Below, piece by piece: positions 32,294-41,703 of a stretch of 64,000 nucleotides of DNA (positions within the stretch are counted from its first letter, which is position 1; each line of letters starts with the position of its first letter). The stretch covers positions 1,054,001 through 1,118,000 of the forward strand of contig NZ_JAFBBV010000001.1 in the NCBI RefSeq assembly GCF_016907365.1, read 5' to 3'. A program made the translations under genes and the position numbers. Under the pieces are notes generated by a model. It made no database searches. It had not been told where the DNA came from and worked only from the letters and a program-made list of their open reading frames with translations. This stretch comes from Oerskovia paurometabola. GTDB taxonomy: Bacteria; Actinomycetota; Actinomycetes; Actinomycetales; Cellulomonadaceae.

Positions 32294-33778
32294 TCACTCG
32301 TCGAACCGGGTGCGCTCCTGCTGCGGCGGGAGGTGGCCACCCCGGGCGAGCTCGACGGCCTCGCCGAGGTGCTGCGCAGGCAGCACGGTCATGCCCGGAG
32401 GGGGCTTGGGCGAGGACCCGCGAGGCACCACCGCCCGCGTGAAACCGAGGCGTGCGGCCTCGCCCAGACGCCGATCCAGGCCCGAGACCGGGCGGATGTC
32501 GCCCGCGAGCCCGACCTCGCCGATCGCGATGGTCCCGGGCGGCATCACCTGGTCCTCGCGTGCCGAGAAGGTCGCGAGCGCGATCGCCAGGTCCGCGGCG
32601 GGCTCGGTGACGCGGGCACCGCCGATCGTCGAGACGTACACGTCCTGGTCGACGAGCCGGACCCCGGCGTGCCGGTGCATCACCGCGAGGATCATCGCGA
32701 GCCGGCTCGAGTCGACGCCGCTCGTGGTGCGTCGTGGGTTGGTCAGCGAGCTGGGCACCACGAGCGACTGGATCTCGAGCGCGAGGGGGCGGCGCCCCTC
32801 GAGCGTCACGGTGATGAACGTGCCGGGCGCCCCGGCCCCCGCGTGCGACATGAAGAGCCCGCTGGGGTCCGCGAGGCCCACGATCCCGGTCTCCGAGAGG
32901 TCGAAGCAACCGACCTCGTCGGTCGGCCCGTAGCGGTTCTTGACGGCCCGCACGAGGCGCAGTCGCGAGTGCCGGTCGCCCTCGAACTGGCACACGACGT
33001 CGACGAGGTGCTCGAGCGTGCGCGGTCCGGCGACCGACCCGTCCTTGGTCACGTGCCCCACGAGGATGACGGGCAGCTCCCGCTCCTTGGCCGCGGCGAT
33101 GAGCGCTGCGGCGACCTCGCGGACCTGGCTCACGCCTCCGGGCGAGCCGTCGACCTGTGCCGAGGCGATCGTCTGGACCGAGTCGACGACGAGCAGCGCC
33201 GGGTCGGTGGCCTCGATGTGCCCGAGCACGGTCGCGAGGTCCGTCTCGGCCGCGAGCAGCAACCCCGGGGCCAGCGCCCCGACGCGCTCGGCGCGCAGCC
33301 TGACCTGCCCGGCGGACTCCTCGCCCGTGACGTACAGGACGGTGCGGGGCCGGGGCGCGGGACGTCCGGCGTCGTCCGGGGTGGTGGCCTTGTCGCTCAC
33401 GCCCGCCGCGACGTTGCTCGCGACCTTGAGCAGCAGCGTCGACTTGCCCACTCCCGGCTCGCCCGCGAGCAGCACCACGGCCCCCGGGACCAGGCCGCCG
33501 CCCAGCACGCGGTCGAACTCGGCGACGCCCGTGGGCGTGGCGCGCGCGGTCTCGACGTCGATCTCCCCGATGGGACGCGCCGGGTTGCGGGTCGGGGCGA
33601 CGGCCGCGGTGCGTGGCCCGGCGCTCGCCGCGGCCTCCTCCGTGACGGTGCCCCACTCCTGGCACTCGCCGCAGCGACCGACCCACTTGGCGGTGGTCCA
33701 GCCGCACTCGCTGCACCGGTAGGCGGGCTTTGCCGGGCGCTTGCTGGTGGCGCGCGAGGCGGAGGTCGATGTGGTCAC
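32294..33778 (-). CDS. radA: DNA repair protein RadA (Sms)
   Basis: RadA is a RecA-like helicase that helps branch migration during recombination. The 494-residue protein has the zinc finger Cys22, Cys25, Cys36, Cys39 at the N-terminus, Walker A in LLAGEPGVGKSTLL, and the RadA-specific KNRYG motif (KNRYGPTDEVG, where most family members have KNRFG). A C-terminal Lon-protease-like domain without the catalytic dyad follows (from about residue 330). The GTG start at 33778 gives a normal length. disA follows after 86 bp on the same strand. Confidence 0.96.
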   Translation of the reverse strand: MTTSTSASRATSKRPAKPAYRCSECGWTTAKWVGRCGECQEWGTVTEEAAASAGPRTAAVAPTRNPARPIGEIDVETARATPTGVAEFDRVLGGGLVPGAVVLLAGEPGVGKSTLLLKVASNVAAGVSDKATTPDDAGRPAPRPRTVLYVTGEESAGQVRLRAERVGALAPGLLLAAETDLATVLGHIEATDPALLVVDSVQTIASAQVDGSPGGVSQVREVAAALIAAAKERELPVILVGHVTKDGSVAGPRTLEHLVDVVCQFEGDRHSRLRLVRAVKNRYGPTDEVGCFDLSETGIVGLADPSGLFMSHAGAGAPGTFITVTLEGRRPLALEIQSLVVPSSLTNPRRTTSGVDSSRLAMILAVMHRHAGVRLVDQDVYVSTIGGARVTEPAADLAIALATFSAREDQVMPPGTIAIGEVGLAGDIRPVSGLDRRLGEAARLGFTRAVVPRGSSPKPPPGMTVLPAQHLGEAVELARGGHLPPQQERTRFDE

Positions 33779-33829
33779 GCGGTCACGCTAGCCGCCGGCA
33801 CCCACACGTCCCCGCTCCCACCGGCTTCC

Positions 33830-33867
33830 CACCACCCGCGTCCCTCGGCCGAGGGGCGCGGGTGGTG
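33830..33867. repeat. Near-perfect 38-bp palindrome between radA and the potassium channel gene
   Basis: Two 19-nt arms (33830-33848 and 33849-33867) pair with a single G-U or mismatched position and no loop. The genes on both sides point away from it, so it is not placed as a terminator; an operator or extruding element is possible. Confidence 0.65.
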
Positions 33868-33929
33868 CGTGCCGGTGCGTGCCGGCCGTCCCGATGGCGC
33901 AGCACGCGGCGCGTGCCCATCATGAACCC

Positions 33930-34460
33930 ATGCGCAGGCTCCGGAAGGACAGCCCGTGGTGGACCGTCATCACCACGCTCGGCTCGCTCGCGGCGTGCCT
34001 GCTCCTCTACTACGGCGTGCCGCTCGGGGACTCCGACCGCGAGTGGGTGCAGATCCTGCTGTTCGCGGTCGGCTTCGTGGGGCTCTGCTACCTCATCAGG
34101 TTCCAGGTGCGCCGCCAGCTCCGCGCCGGGCGGGAGCCGAGCGTTCGGGTCCAGTCGGTCGTCGGGCTCCTCTCCCCGATCATCGTGTTCTTCTCGCTCG
34201 CCTACTACCTCCTGGCCATCCACAGCGACGCCGAGTTCGTGGGGATCGAGACCCGGACCGACGCGCTGTACTTCACGGTCGTCACGCTCGGGACCGTCGG
34301 GTTCGGGGACGTCCATCCGGTGGGGCAGGCGGCGCGCGTCATCACGATGGTCCAGATCCTGTTCGACCTGGCGGTCATCGGTGTGCTGGTCGCGGTCGCG
34401 ACGCAACGGCTGAAGGAGCGCGCGGAGCTGCACCATCCGCATCCCCCCGGCGGGAATTGA
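33930..34460 (+). CDS. Small potassium channel protein
   Basis: The 176-residue membrane protein has about four hydrophobic segments (residues 12-30, 41-57, 78-95 and 133-152). Between the last two is the pore loop with a selectivity filter TVGFGD (122-127), the potassium-channel signature with Phe in place of Tyr. There is no RCK regulatory domain and no voltage-sensor Arg array. A basic cytoplasmic stretch follows the second helix. ATG 33930 is used because it precedes the first helix closely; an earlier in-frame start at 33879 would add 17 residues. It stands alone, divergent from radA. Confidence 0.82.
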   Translation: MRRLRKDSPWWTVITTLGSLAACLLLYYGVPLGDSDREWVQILLFAVGFVGLCYLIRFQVRRQLRAGREPSVRVQSVVGLLSPIIVFFSLAYYLLAIHSDAEFVGIETRTDALYFTVVTLGTVGFGDVHPVGQAARVITMVQILFDLAVIGVLVAVATQRLKERAELHHPHPPGGN

Positions 34461-34547
34461 CCCGCGCGGGTCTGCGCGGCCTGCGTGGACCGGGGGCGCG
34501 TGCGCACTAGTCTGGCGCGGTCACAGCGTCGCCACGAGGAGAGTGCA

Positions 34548-35246
34548 ATGAGCCAGCAGACGGGACGCCCGCGTCAGTCCACCCCGGCCGGGCCGGGGTT
34601 GCGGGACAGTCGCCACCACCGGGCTCGCTCGTCGGCCGTCTTCGCCCGACGGCGCCTGGTCGCCCTGGTCCTCCTGCTCGCTCTGGTAGGTGCCGTCGTC
34701 GCCCTCCTCGCCTTCGTGTGGCCCGGGTTCGCCGCGAGCGGCGGGGCCGAGGAGCCGGACGAGGTCACGGTGACCGCGCCGCCCGCGACCCCGACGATCG
34801 CACCGGTCGAGCGCACCGCGACGACCGAGCTGGCCAAGGCTCTCCCGGCGAGCGTGCTCCAGTTCGCGCTCCGCTCCGAGGCGCCGACCGAGGCGTACGT
34901 CGACGCGGGGGCGATCGAGGGTCACGAGCTGACCTACGCGGACGCCGAGGGCGAGGGGGCGACCAGCGTCACGGTGCTCGCGGGCCAGTGGGGCACCGAC
35001 GACGAGGCGACGGCCGCGTACGACGAGCTGCTCGCGACGGCCGTCGCGGCCGGCGGTGCGGCCACGTCGACGGGGGACGTCGAGGTCGACGGTGAACCTG
35101 CCGGCGCCTACGCGGTCACCCCGGTCGCTCCCGTCGACGGCGCGGCCGCGACGGCGACGGTCACGTGGCGCAACGGCACGGTCGTCCTGCAGGCGACGGG
35201 GCCCGCCGACGAGATCGAGACGTTCTACACGGCGTTCCCCCTCTAG
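34548..35246 (+). CDS. Single-pass membrane protein, unknown function
   Basis: No family is recognised. The 232-residue protein has a basic N-terminal cytoplasmic segment, one membrane helix (about 37-58) and an external domain of about 170 residues without cysteines. The external part has a beta-alpha pattern: EAYVDAGAIEGHELTYADAEG, then a helix with ATAAYDELLATAVAAGG, then YAVTPVAPVDG. GAGGAGAG lies just before the ATG, and a hairpin follows 5 bp after the stop, so it is probably a single-gene unit before proC. Confidence 0.7.
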   Translation: MSQQTGRPRQSTPAGPGLRDSRHHRARSSAVFARRRLVALVLLLALVGAVVALLAFVWPGFAASGGAEEPDEVTVTAPPATPTIAPVERTATTELAKALPASVLQFALRSEAPTEAYVDAGAIEGHELTYADAEGEGATSVTVLAGQWGTDDEATAAYDELLATAVAAGGAATSTGDVEVDGEPAGAYAVTPVAPVDGAAATATVTWRNGTVVLQATGPADEIETFYTAFPL

Positions 35247-35250
35247 TCTG

Positions 35251-35294
35251 CGACGAGGGGCACCGAGGGAACGGTGGCCCTCCGGTGCTCGTCG
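35251..35294 (+). terminator. Hairpin terminator after the 34548-35246 gene
   Basis: A 13-bp stem with a 2-nt bulge (35251-35265 and 35283-35294) begins 5 bp after the stop codon and precedes the proC ribosome site. Confidence 0.6.
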
Positions 35295-35363
35295 TCGGTC
35301 TCGCCCCTTCGGCAGGCCCGCAGCGGTCGACCGGGACGCACGACGAGGAAGCAGGAGACGACC

Positions 35364-36230
35364 ATGTCCACTTCGAGCACGACGACCCACCAGGCAGAGC
35401 CTGCCGGCCTCACCCCGCGGCTCGCGGTCCTCGGGACCGGTGTCATGGGGGAGACGGTTCTCGCGGGGGCGCTGCGCGCCGGCTGGTCGGCGTCCGACGT
35501 GGTCGCGACCGTACGACGCCCCGAGCGCGGCGAGGAGCTGCGCGAGCGTCATGGCGTGACCACGACGACCGACAACACCGAGGCCGTGCGCGGCGCGGGG
35601 CTGGTCGTGGTCGCCGTCAAGCCCAAGGACGTGGCCGCCCTGCTCGCGCAGGTCTCGGAGCACCTGGGCCAGGGTGCGGTCGTGGTGAGCGTCGTCGTCG
35701 GGCTCCGGGCGCGCTTCTACGAGGACAGGCTCCCGGCCGGGACGTCGGTCGTGCGCGTCATGCCCAACACGCCGTCGGTGATCGGCGCCGGGGTCAGCGC
35801 GGTCAGCGGCGGGTCGGCGGCGAGCGAGGACGACGTGCGCCTCGTCGAGCGGCTCCTGAGCGAGACGGGCCTCGTGGTGCGGGTCGCGGAGAAGGACCAG
35901 GACGCGGTCGGTGCGCTGTCGGGCTCCGGGCCCGCCTACGTCTTCTACGTCGTGGACGCGCTCGCCGAGGCCGGCGTGCTGCTCGGCCTGACACGGTCCG
36001 TGGCGCTCGAGCTCGCGACGGCGACCGTGCTGGGCTCGGCCAGGATGCTCGACGAGACGGGCGAGCACCCCGTGATCCTGCGCGAGAAGGTCTCCTCGCC
36101 CGGCGGGACCACGGTCGCGGCCCTACGGGCGCTCGACGAGGGCGGGGTCCGGGCCTCGTTCCTGTCCGCGCTCGAGGCGGCGCGCGACCGGTCCCAGGAG
36201 CTGGCTGCGGCCCTCGAGGAACGGTCGTGA
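35364..36230 (+). CDS. proC: Pyrroline-5-carboxylate reductase
   Basis: ProC carries out the last step of proline synthesis, reducing pyrroline-5-carboxylate with NADPH. The 288-residue protein has the nucleotide-binding motif LAVLGTGVMGETVLAGALRAG, the mid-region VVRVMPNTPSVIGAGVS, and the C-terminal signature LREKVSSPGGTTVAAL. The ATG at 35364 follows GCAGGAGACG. The stop overlaps the GTG of the next gene (GTGA), so the LacI-type regulator is translationally coupled to it, which is unexpected for these functions. Confidence 0.95.
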   Translation: MSTSSTTTHQAEPAGLTPRLAVLGTGVMGETVLAGALRAGWSASDVVATVRRPERGEELRERHGVTTTTDNTEAVRGAGLVVVAVKPKDVAALLAQVSEHLGQGAVVVSVVVGLRARFYEDRLPAGTSVVRVMPNTPSVIGAGVSAVSGGSAASEDDVRLVERLLSETGLVVRVAEKDQDAVGALSGSGPAYVFYVVDALAEAGVLLGLTRSVALELATATVLGSARMLDETGEHPVILREKVSSPGGTTVAALRALDEGGVRASFLSALEAARDRSQELAAALEERS

Positions 36231-37312
36231 CCGGAGAGCCGGGGCGTGCTCGGCCCCCGGCGATGTCCGACGTCGCGGAGCTCGCCGGGGTCTCGCACCA
36301 GACGGTGTCCCGGGTCCTCAACGACCACCCGAGCGTGCGGCCGCAGACCCGCGATCGGGTCATGGACGCGATCGCGACGCTCGGCTACCGGCGCAACAGC
36401 GCGGCGCGCGCGCTTGCCACGGCGCGCTCGGGGACGATCGGCGTCGTGACGACGGGCTCGGCGCTGTACGGGCCGACGAGCACGCTCATCGCGGTCGAGG
36501 GCGCGGCGCGCGAGGAGGGCTACTTCGTGTCGGTCGCGACGATCCGCAGCTACGACGCCACGACCATGCACACGGTCCTCGAGCACTTCATGGCGCAGGG
36601 GGTCGAGGGGATCGTCGTCATCGCGCCCCAGACCGACGTCGCCGCCGCGGTGGACTCGTTCCGCGCGCCGGTGCCCGTCATCCTCATCGCGGCGCGCGAG
36701 CCGGGGGAGGTGTCGACCGTCGAGGATCGGGTCGGTGCAGCGAGCATCCTGCCCATCGCGGTGGATCAGCGCCTCGGAGCGCGACTGGCCACCGAGCACC
36801 TGCTGGACATGGGGCACCGCACGGTCGTGCACCTCAGTGGCCCTCTCGACTGGTTCGACGCGCGCGAGCGGGCCACGGGCTGGAACGACGCCCTCGCTGC
36901 GCGGGCGGTCCCGGAGGAGGAGCGGGAGATGATCCGGTGCACGTGGTCGTCAGACGCAGGGTACGAGGTCGGGCGGGGCCTGGCCGGGCGTGTCCTGGCC
37001 GGGGACGGGCCGAGCGCGGTCTTCGCGGGGAACGATCACCTGGCTCTCGGTGTCCTGCAGGCGTTCTGGGAGGCGGGGGTCGTGGTGCCGCGCGACGTGT
37101 CGGTCGTGGGGTTCGACGACGTCGAGGGGGCGGCGCACTTCATCCCGCCGCTCACGACGGTCCGCCAGCCCTTCGCCGAGCTGGGACGCCGGTGCATGGC
37201 GCTGCTGCTCGACGCCTTCGCGGGTGTGACGCCCGAGTCGACGCAGATCCCCCCGATCCTCGTGGTGCGGTCGAGCTCGGGGCCCGCCCTGACGGGAGCG
37301 GCCTCTGCGTAA
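36227..37312 (+). CDS. LacI-family regulator, probable repressor of the arabinose locus
   Basis: The N-terminal LacI helix-turn-helix and hinge are clear (MSDVAELAGVSHQTVSRVLN, then LGYRRNSAARALATARSG). They are followed by a periplasmic-binding-protein-like effector domain with the dimer and ligand segments AVFAGNDHLALGVLQAF and VSVVGFDDVEGAAHF. The GTG at 36227 gives 361 residues and has GAGGAA at the right distance; ATG 36263 is the alternative. It sits directly upstream of araBDA, and the gap holds two LacI-type operators, so it is the functional counterpart of AraR (inference from position). The effector is presumably L-arabinose or a derivative. Confidence 0.88.
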   Translation: MTGEPGRARPPAMSDVAELAGVSHQTVSRVLNDHPSVRPQTRDRVMDAIATLGYRRNSAARALATARSGTIGVVTTGSALYGPTSTLIAVEGAAREEGYFVSVATIRSYDATTMHTVLEHFMAQGVEGIVVIAPQTDVAAAVDSFRAPVPVILIAAREPGEVSTVEDRVGAASILPIAVDQRLGARLATEHLLDMGHRTVVHLSGPLDWFDARERATGWNDALAARAVPEEEREMIRCTWSSDAGYEVGRGLAGRVLAGDGPSAVFAGNDHLALGVLQAFWEAGVVVPRDVSVVGFDDVEGAAHFIPPLTTVRQPFAELGRRCMALLLDAFAGVTPESTQIPPILVVRSSSGPALTGAASA

Positions 37313-37339
37313 CGGTCCGGTCTCGGACCGGGCAGGTTC

Positions 37340-37368
37340 TTGACAGGGTCGGATGTGAGCGCTAACAA
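37340..37368 (+). promoter_or_regulatory. araBDA promoter
   Basis: TTGACA (37340-37345) is followed after exactly 17 bp by TAACAA (37363-37368). The first operator covers the spacer and part of the -10, an ideal position for repression. The araB start lies 73 bp downstream of the -10. Confidence 0.75.
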
Positions 37369-37403
37369 TTGTCTCGTTCGGCACTAAGTTAGCGCTCACA
37401 TCC
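37351..37403. promoter_or_regulatory. Paired LacI-type operators of araBDA
   Basis: Two exact inverted 16-bp copies occur at 37351-37366 and 37388-37403. Each contains a TGTGAGCGCTAAC-type near-palindrome around AGCGCT, the core typical of LacI-family sites. The core centres are 35 bp apart. One overlaps the promoter, the other lies downstream of it. A related site lies at 41593-41604 before the ABC importer. Confidence 0.8.
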
Positions 37404-37441
37404 TTGCGAGGCCGCAAGGGAGAACGACTGGAGACACACCA

Positions 37442-39214
37442 ATGGCGGTGGAGCAGGCAGTGCAGCCCCCCTCGTACGTGATCGGCGTCGACTACGGGAC
37501 GCTCTCGGGACGAGCGGTCGTGGTGCGCGTGAGCGACGGGGCCGAGATGGGCAGCGGGGTGCACGAGTACTCCCACGCCGTCATGGACACCGCGCTCGTC
37601 GCAGGACCCTTCGAGGGCACCGCCGGCCTGCCCCTCCCGCCCGAGTGGGCCCTGCAGGTGCCCTCCGACTACGTCGACGTCCTGCGCACCGCAGTCCCGG
37701 CCGCGCTGGTCGCGGCGGGGGTCGATCCCGTCGACGTGATCGGCATCGCGACCGACTTCACGGCCTGCACCATGGTCCCCACGACCGCCGACGGGACCCC
37801 GCTGTGCGAGCTCGAGCGGTTCGCGGACCGTCCCCACGCCTACGTCAAGCTGTGGAAGCACCACGCGGCCCAGGCACAGGCCGACCGCATCAACATCCTG
37901 GCGCACGAGCGTGGCGAGCAGTGGATCTCACGCTACGGCGGCCTGATCTCGTCGGAGTGGGAGTTCGCCAAGGGGCTCCAGCTCCTCGAGGAGGACCCCG
38001 AGGTCTACGCCGCGACCGACCACTGGGTCGAGGCCGCCGACTGGATCGTGTGGCAGCTCGGCGGGGTCTACGTGCGCAACGCGTGCACCGCAGGCTACAA
38101 GGGCATTTACCAGGACGGCCGCTACCCCTCGACCGAGTTCCTCGAGGCGCTCAACCCCGAGTTCGCGGGGTTCGTGGCCGACAAGCTCGAGCACGCGATC
38201 GGTCGGCTCGGCGAGGTCGCGGGCACGCTCACGGCCAAGGCGGCGGCCTGGACCGGACTGCCCGAGGGCATCGCGGTCGCGGTCGGCAACGTCGACGCGC
38301 ACGTCACGGCTCCGGCCGCGCAGGCCGTCGAGCCCGGGCAGATGACCGCGATCATGGGCACGTCCACGTGCCACGTCATGAACGGCGAGGAGCTGCACGA
38401 GGTGCCCGGCATGTGCGGGGTCGTCGACGGCGGGATCGTCTCGGGCCTGTGGGGCTACGAGGCGGGGCAGAGCGGCGTCGGGGACATCTTCGGCTGGTTC
38501 GTCGACACCGCGGTCCCCGGCTCGTACGCGCAGGCGGCGGCGGACCGTGACCAGTCGGTGCACGAGTACCTCACCGATCTCGCGGCCGGCCAGGAGATCG
38601 GCGAGCACGGCCTCGTCGCGCTCGACTGGCACTCGGGCAACCGTTCGGTCCTGGTCGACCACGAGCTGTCGGGCCTGCTCGTCGGGCAGACGCTCGCGAC
38701 CCGACCTGAGGACACCTACCGCGCGCTCCTGGAGGCCACGGCGTTCGGGACCCGGACCATCGTCGAGGAGTTCCAGCGCGCCGGCGTCCCGGTCGTCGAG
38801 CTGGTCGTCGCGGGCGGGCTGCTCAAGAACCGCCTGCTCATGCAGATCTACGCGGACGTGACGCGACTGCCGCTCAGCACGATCGACTCCGAGCAGGGGC
38901 CGGCGCTCGGGTCGGCGATCCACGCGGCCGTCGCCGCGGGCGCGTACCCCGACGTGCGCGCCGCCGCCCAGGTCATGGGACGGCGCACGGTCGCGGCCTA
39001 CCTCCCGATCGAGGAGAACGCGGTGCGCTACGACGAGCTGTTCGCGCTCTACTCCGGGCTGCACGACCACTTCGGACGGCTCGAGACCCCCGGTGTCGAC
39101 CCGGTCATGCACCGCCTCAAGGCGATCCGCCGCGAGGCGCGCTCGCTGCGCGCGGGCGTGGCGCCGTCGGGTACCGGCACGCGGGGCGTCGCTCTCGAGG
39201 GGGTCCCCGCATGA
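37442..39214 (+). CDS. araB: L-ribulokinase
   Basis: AraB phosphorylates L-ribulose to L-ribulose 5-phosphate. The 590-residue FGGY kinase has the N-terminal motif [17 protein letters not shown], the substrate region [17 protein letters not shown], the GTSTCHV segment, and a C-terminal [18 protein letters not shown]. It is slightly longer than the E. coli enzyme (566) through a 25-residue Arg/Gly-rich tail. The stop overlaps the araD ATG (ATGA). The ribosome site is GGAGAC, 7 bases upstream. Confidence 0.96.
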   Translation: MAVEQAVQPPSYVIGVDYGTLSGRAVVVRVSDGAEMGSGVHEYSHAVMDTALVAGPFEGTAGLPLPPEWALQVPSDYVDVLRTAVPAALVAAGVDPVDVIGIATDFTACTMVPTTADGTPLCELERFADRPHAYVKLWKHHAAQAQADRINILAHERGEQWISRYGGLISSEWEFAKGLQLLEEDPEVYAATDHWVEAADWIVWQLGGVYVRNACTAGYKGIYQDGRYPSTEFLEALNPEFAGFVADKLEHAIGRLGEVAGTLTAKAAAWTGLPEGIAVAVGNVDAHVTAPAAQAVEPGQMTAIMGTSTCHVMNGEELHEVPGMCGVVDGGIVSGLWGYEAGQSGVGDIFGWFVDTAVPGSYAQAAADRDQSVHEYLTDLAAGQEIGEHGLVALDWHSGNRSVLVDHELSGLLVGQTLATRPEDTYRALLEATAFGTRTIVEEFQRAGVPVVELVVAGGLLKNRLLMQIYADVTRLPLSTIDSEQGPALGSAIHAAVAAGAYPDVRAAAQVMGRRTVAAYLPIEENAVRYDELFALYSGLHDHFGRLETPGVDPVMHRLKAIRREARSLRAGVAPSGTGTRGVALEGVPA

Positions 39215-39924
39215 GCGCCACCACCAGCGCGACGGCGGAGCTCGCCCCCGCGGTCCGCGCGGCGGTCGAGGCCTCGCGCGAGCGGGTCGCGGCCCTGCAC
39301 CGCGAGCTGACCCGCTACGAGCTCGTCGTCTGGACCGCAGGGAACGTCTCCGAGCGCGTCGAGGGTGCCGACCTGTTCGTCATCAAGCCGTCCGGCGTCG
39401 CGTACGACGACCTGACTCCCGGGTCGATGGTCGTGTGCGACCTCGACGGGAACCTGGTCGAGGGGACGCGCGCACCGTCGTCGGACACCGCGGCGCACGC
39501 GTACGTCTACCGGCACATGTCGCACGTCGGGGGGGTCGTGCACACGCACTCGACGTACGCGACCGCCTGGGCCGCGCGCGCCGAGCCCGTGCCGTGCGTC
39601 CTGACGATGATGGCCGACGAGTTCGGCGGCGAGATCCCCGTAGGACCCTTCGCGCTGATCGGCGACGACTCGATCGGCAAAGGCATCGTCGACACGCTCC
39701 GCACCTCGCGGAGCCCCGCCGTCCTGATGCGCAACCACGGCCCCTTCACGATCGGCAAGGACGCGCGCGGCGCGGTCAAGGCCGCCGTGATGTGCGAGGA
39801 GGTCGCGCGGACCGTGCACGTCGCGCGCCAGCTCGGCGAGCCGCTGCCCATCGCGCAGGGCGACGTCGACTCGCTCCACGACCGCTACCAGAACGTGTAC
39901 GGCCAGGCGCCCGCGGGCGGTTGA
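39211..39924 (+). CDS. araD: L-ribulose-5-phosphate 4-epimerase
   Basis: AraD converts L-ribulose 5-phosphate to D-xylulose 5-phosphate, feeding the pentose phosphate pathway. The 237-residue class II aldolase-fold protein has [10 protein letters not shown] for phosphate binding, the metal-binding His pair in [15 protein letters not shown], and [12 protein letters not shown] near the C-terminus. It starts inside the araB stop. A 65-bp gap with GAGGAA leads to araA. Confidence 0.95.
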   Translation: MSATTSATAELAPAVRAAVEASRERVAALHRELTRYELVVWTAGNVSERVEGADLFVIKPSGVAYDDLTPGSMVVCDLDGNLVEGTRAPSSDTAAHAYVYRHMSHVGGVVHTHSTYATAWAARAEPVPCVLTMMADEFGGEIPVGPFALIGDDSIGKGIVDTLRTSRSPAVLMRNHGPFTIGKDARGAVKAAVMCEEVARTVHVARQLGEPLPIAQGDVDSLHDRYQNVYGQAPAGG

Positions 39925-39989
39925 CCCCGGGCCCCGCCCACCCCACGACCAGAACCACCGCGTGCTATTTCAGTGAGGAAACGACGCAC

Positions 39990-41498
39990 ATGAAGAACCC
40001 CTTCGACACCAGGGAGATCTGGTTCCTGACCGGGAGCCAGGATCTCTACGGCGAGGAGACCCTCCGCCAGGTCGCAGCGCAGTCCCAGGAGATCGCGGCG
40101 GCGATCGACGCGTCGAGCGACGTCCCGGTCCGCATCGTCTGGAAGCCCGTGCTCAAGGACTCGGACGCGATCCGACGGGCCGCGCTCGACGCCAACGCGG
40201 ACGACGCGTGCGTGGGGCTCGTCGTGTGGATGCACACGTTCTCCCCGGCGAAGATGTGGATCCGCGGGCTCGAGGCCCTCGGCACCCCGCTGCTCCACCT
40301 GCACACGCAGGCCAACGTCGAGCTGCCGTGGTCCGAGATCGACATGGACTTCATGAACCTCAACCAGGCCGCCCACGGCGACCGCGAGTTCGGGTACATC
40401 CAGTCGCGGCTCGGAGTCTCGCGCAAGACCGTCGTGGGTCACGTGAGCAACCCGGACGTCACCGCGAGGATCGGGACCTGGGCGCGCGCCGCGACGGCCT
40501 GGGCCGAGGTGGGCTCGCTGCGGCTCGCCCGGTTCGGCGACAACATGCGCGGCGTGGCCGTGACCGAGGGCGACAAGACCGAGGCCGAGGTCCGGTTCGG
40601 CGTCTCCGTCAACACGTGGGGCGTCAACGACCTCGTCGAACGGGTCGACGCGGTCGACGAGAGCGACGTCGACATCCTCGTCAAGGAGTACGTCGGGATG
40701 TACGACGTGGCCCCCGAGCTGCTCCCCGGTGCGGAGAGGCACGCGTCGCTGCGCTACGGGGCACGCATCGAGCTGGGGCTGCGCTCCTTCCTCGAGGAGG
40801 GCGGGTTCGGCGCCTTCACGACGAACTTCGAGGACCTGGGTGGGCTGCGCCAGCTCCCTGGGCTCGCCGTCCAGCGCCTCATGGCTGACGGCTACGGGTT
40901 CGGCGCGGAGGGGGACTGGAAGACCGCGCTGCTCGTTCGCGCCGCGAAGGTCATGGGCCACGGGCTGCCCGGCGGGGCCTCGCTCATGGAGGACTACACC
41001 TACGACATGGTGCCCGGTGCCGAGCGGATCCTCGGGGCGCACATGCTCGAGGTCTGCCCGAGCCTCACGACGGCGCGGCCCCGCCTCGAGGTGCACGCGC
41101 TGGGGATCGGGGGCCGCGAGGACCCCGTGCGGCTCGTGTTCGACACCGACGCGGGTCCCGCTCTCGTCGTCGCCCTGAGCGACATGCGCGAGCGGTTCCG
41201 CCTCGTGGCCAACGTGATCGAGGTCGTGGCGCCGGAGCACGACCTGCCCAGGCTGCCCGTGGCACGTGCCCTGTGGGAGCCCGCGCCGAGCTTCGCGGTC
41301 TCGGCCGAGGCGTGGCTCACCGCGGGAGGCGCGCACCACACCGTCATGACCACGGCCCTGGGGCTCGAGGCCTTCGAGGACTTCGCCCAGATCGCCGGCA
41401 CGGAGCTCGCCGTGATCGACGAGTCCACGACCACCCGGTCCTTCGCGCGAGAGCTGCGATGGAACCAGGCGTACTACCGGCTCGCGCAGGGCTTCTGA
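39990..41498 (+). CDS. araA: L-arabinose isomerase
   Basis: AraA isomerises L-arabinose to L-ribulose, the first intracellular step. The 502-residue protein starts with the family hallmark [20 protein letters not shown] and contains [29 protein letters not shown] and [17 protein letters not shown]. Its length matches the E. coli enzyme (500). ATG 39990 follows GAGGAA; the frame extends upstream only through araD. The 205-bp gap after it holds two operator-like palindromes. Confidence 0.97.
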   Translation: MKNPFDTREIWFLTGSQDLYGEETLRQVAAQSQEIAAAIDASSDVPVRIVWKPVLKDSDAIRRAALDANADDACVGLVVWMHTFSPAKMWIRGLEALGTPLLHLHTQANVELPWSEIDMDFMNLNQAAHGDREFGYIQSRLGVSRKTVVGHVSNPDVTARIGTWARAATAWAEVGSLRLARFGDNMRGVAVTEGDKTEAEVRFGVSVNTWGVNDLVERVDAVDESDVDILVKEYVGMYDVAPELLPGAERHASLRYGARIELGLRSFLEEGGFGAFTTNFEDLGGLRQLPGLAVQRLMADGYGFGAEGDWKTALLVRAAKVMGHGLPGGASLMEDYTYDMVPGAERILGAHMLEVCPSLTTARPRLEVHALGIGGREDPVRLVFDTDAGPALVVALSDMRERFRLVANVIEVVAPEHDLPRLPVARALWEPAPSFAVSAEAWLTAGGAHHTVMTTALGLEAFEDFAQIAGTELAVIDESTTTRSFARELRWNQAYYRLAQGF

Positions 41499-41581
41499 GG
41501 ACGGACCTGCTCGTAGACCGGACGCAGTGCGGGGGGACCCGGGCGATGGGGAACACTTACCGCCCGGTAGCCCCGGTAGGC

Positions 41582-41604
41582 CGAGCGCTCGTGTGAGCGC
41601 TCAC
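41582..41604. promoter_or_regulatory. Two AGCGCT palindromes before the ABC importer
   Basis: CGAGCGCTCG (41582-41591) and GTGAGCGCTCAC (41593-41604) are perfect palindromes with the same AGCGCT core as the araBDA operators, centres 12 bp apart. The second matches the araBDA sites over nine bases. They lie about 100 bp upstream of the binding-protein gene, so the same LacI-type regulator probably controls the importer. Confidence 0.65.
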
Positions 41605-41703
41605 CACGCACGACCGACCATCCCATCGACTGACAGGGCTCAGGCCCGCAAGAACCGTTCGACGCCCACGGCGGGCGCAGCGGGACATCTCAAGGAGGAG
41701 ATC

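Noticed and set aside
33901..33932. Alternative upstream starts for the potassium channel gene
   Set aside because: ATG 33922 is out of frame, and the earlier in-frame start at 33879 adds a polar stretch with no ribosome site.
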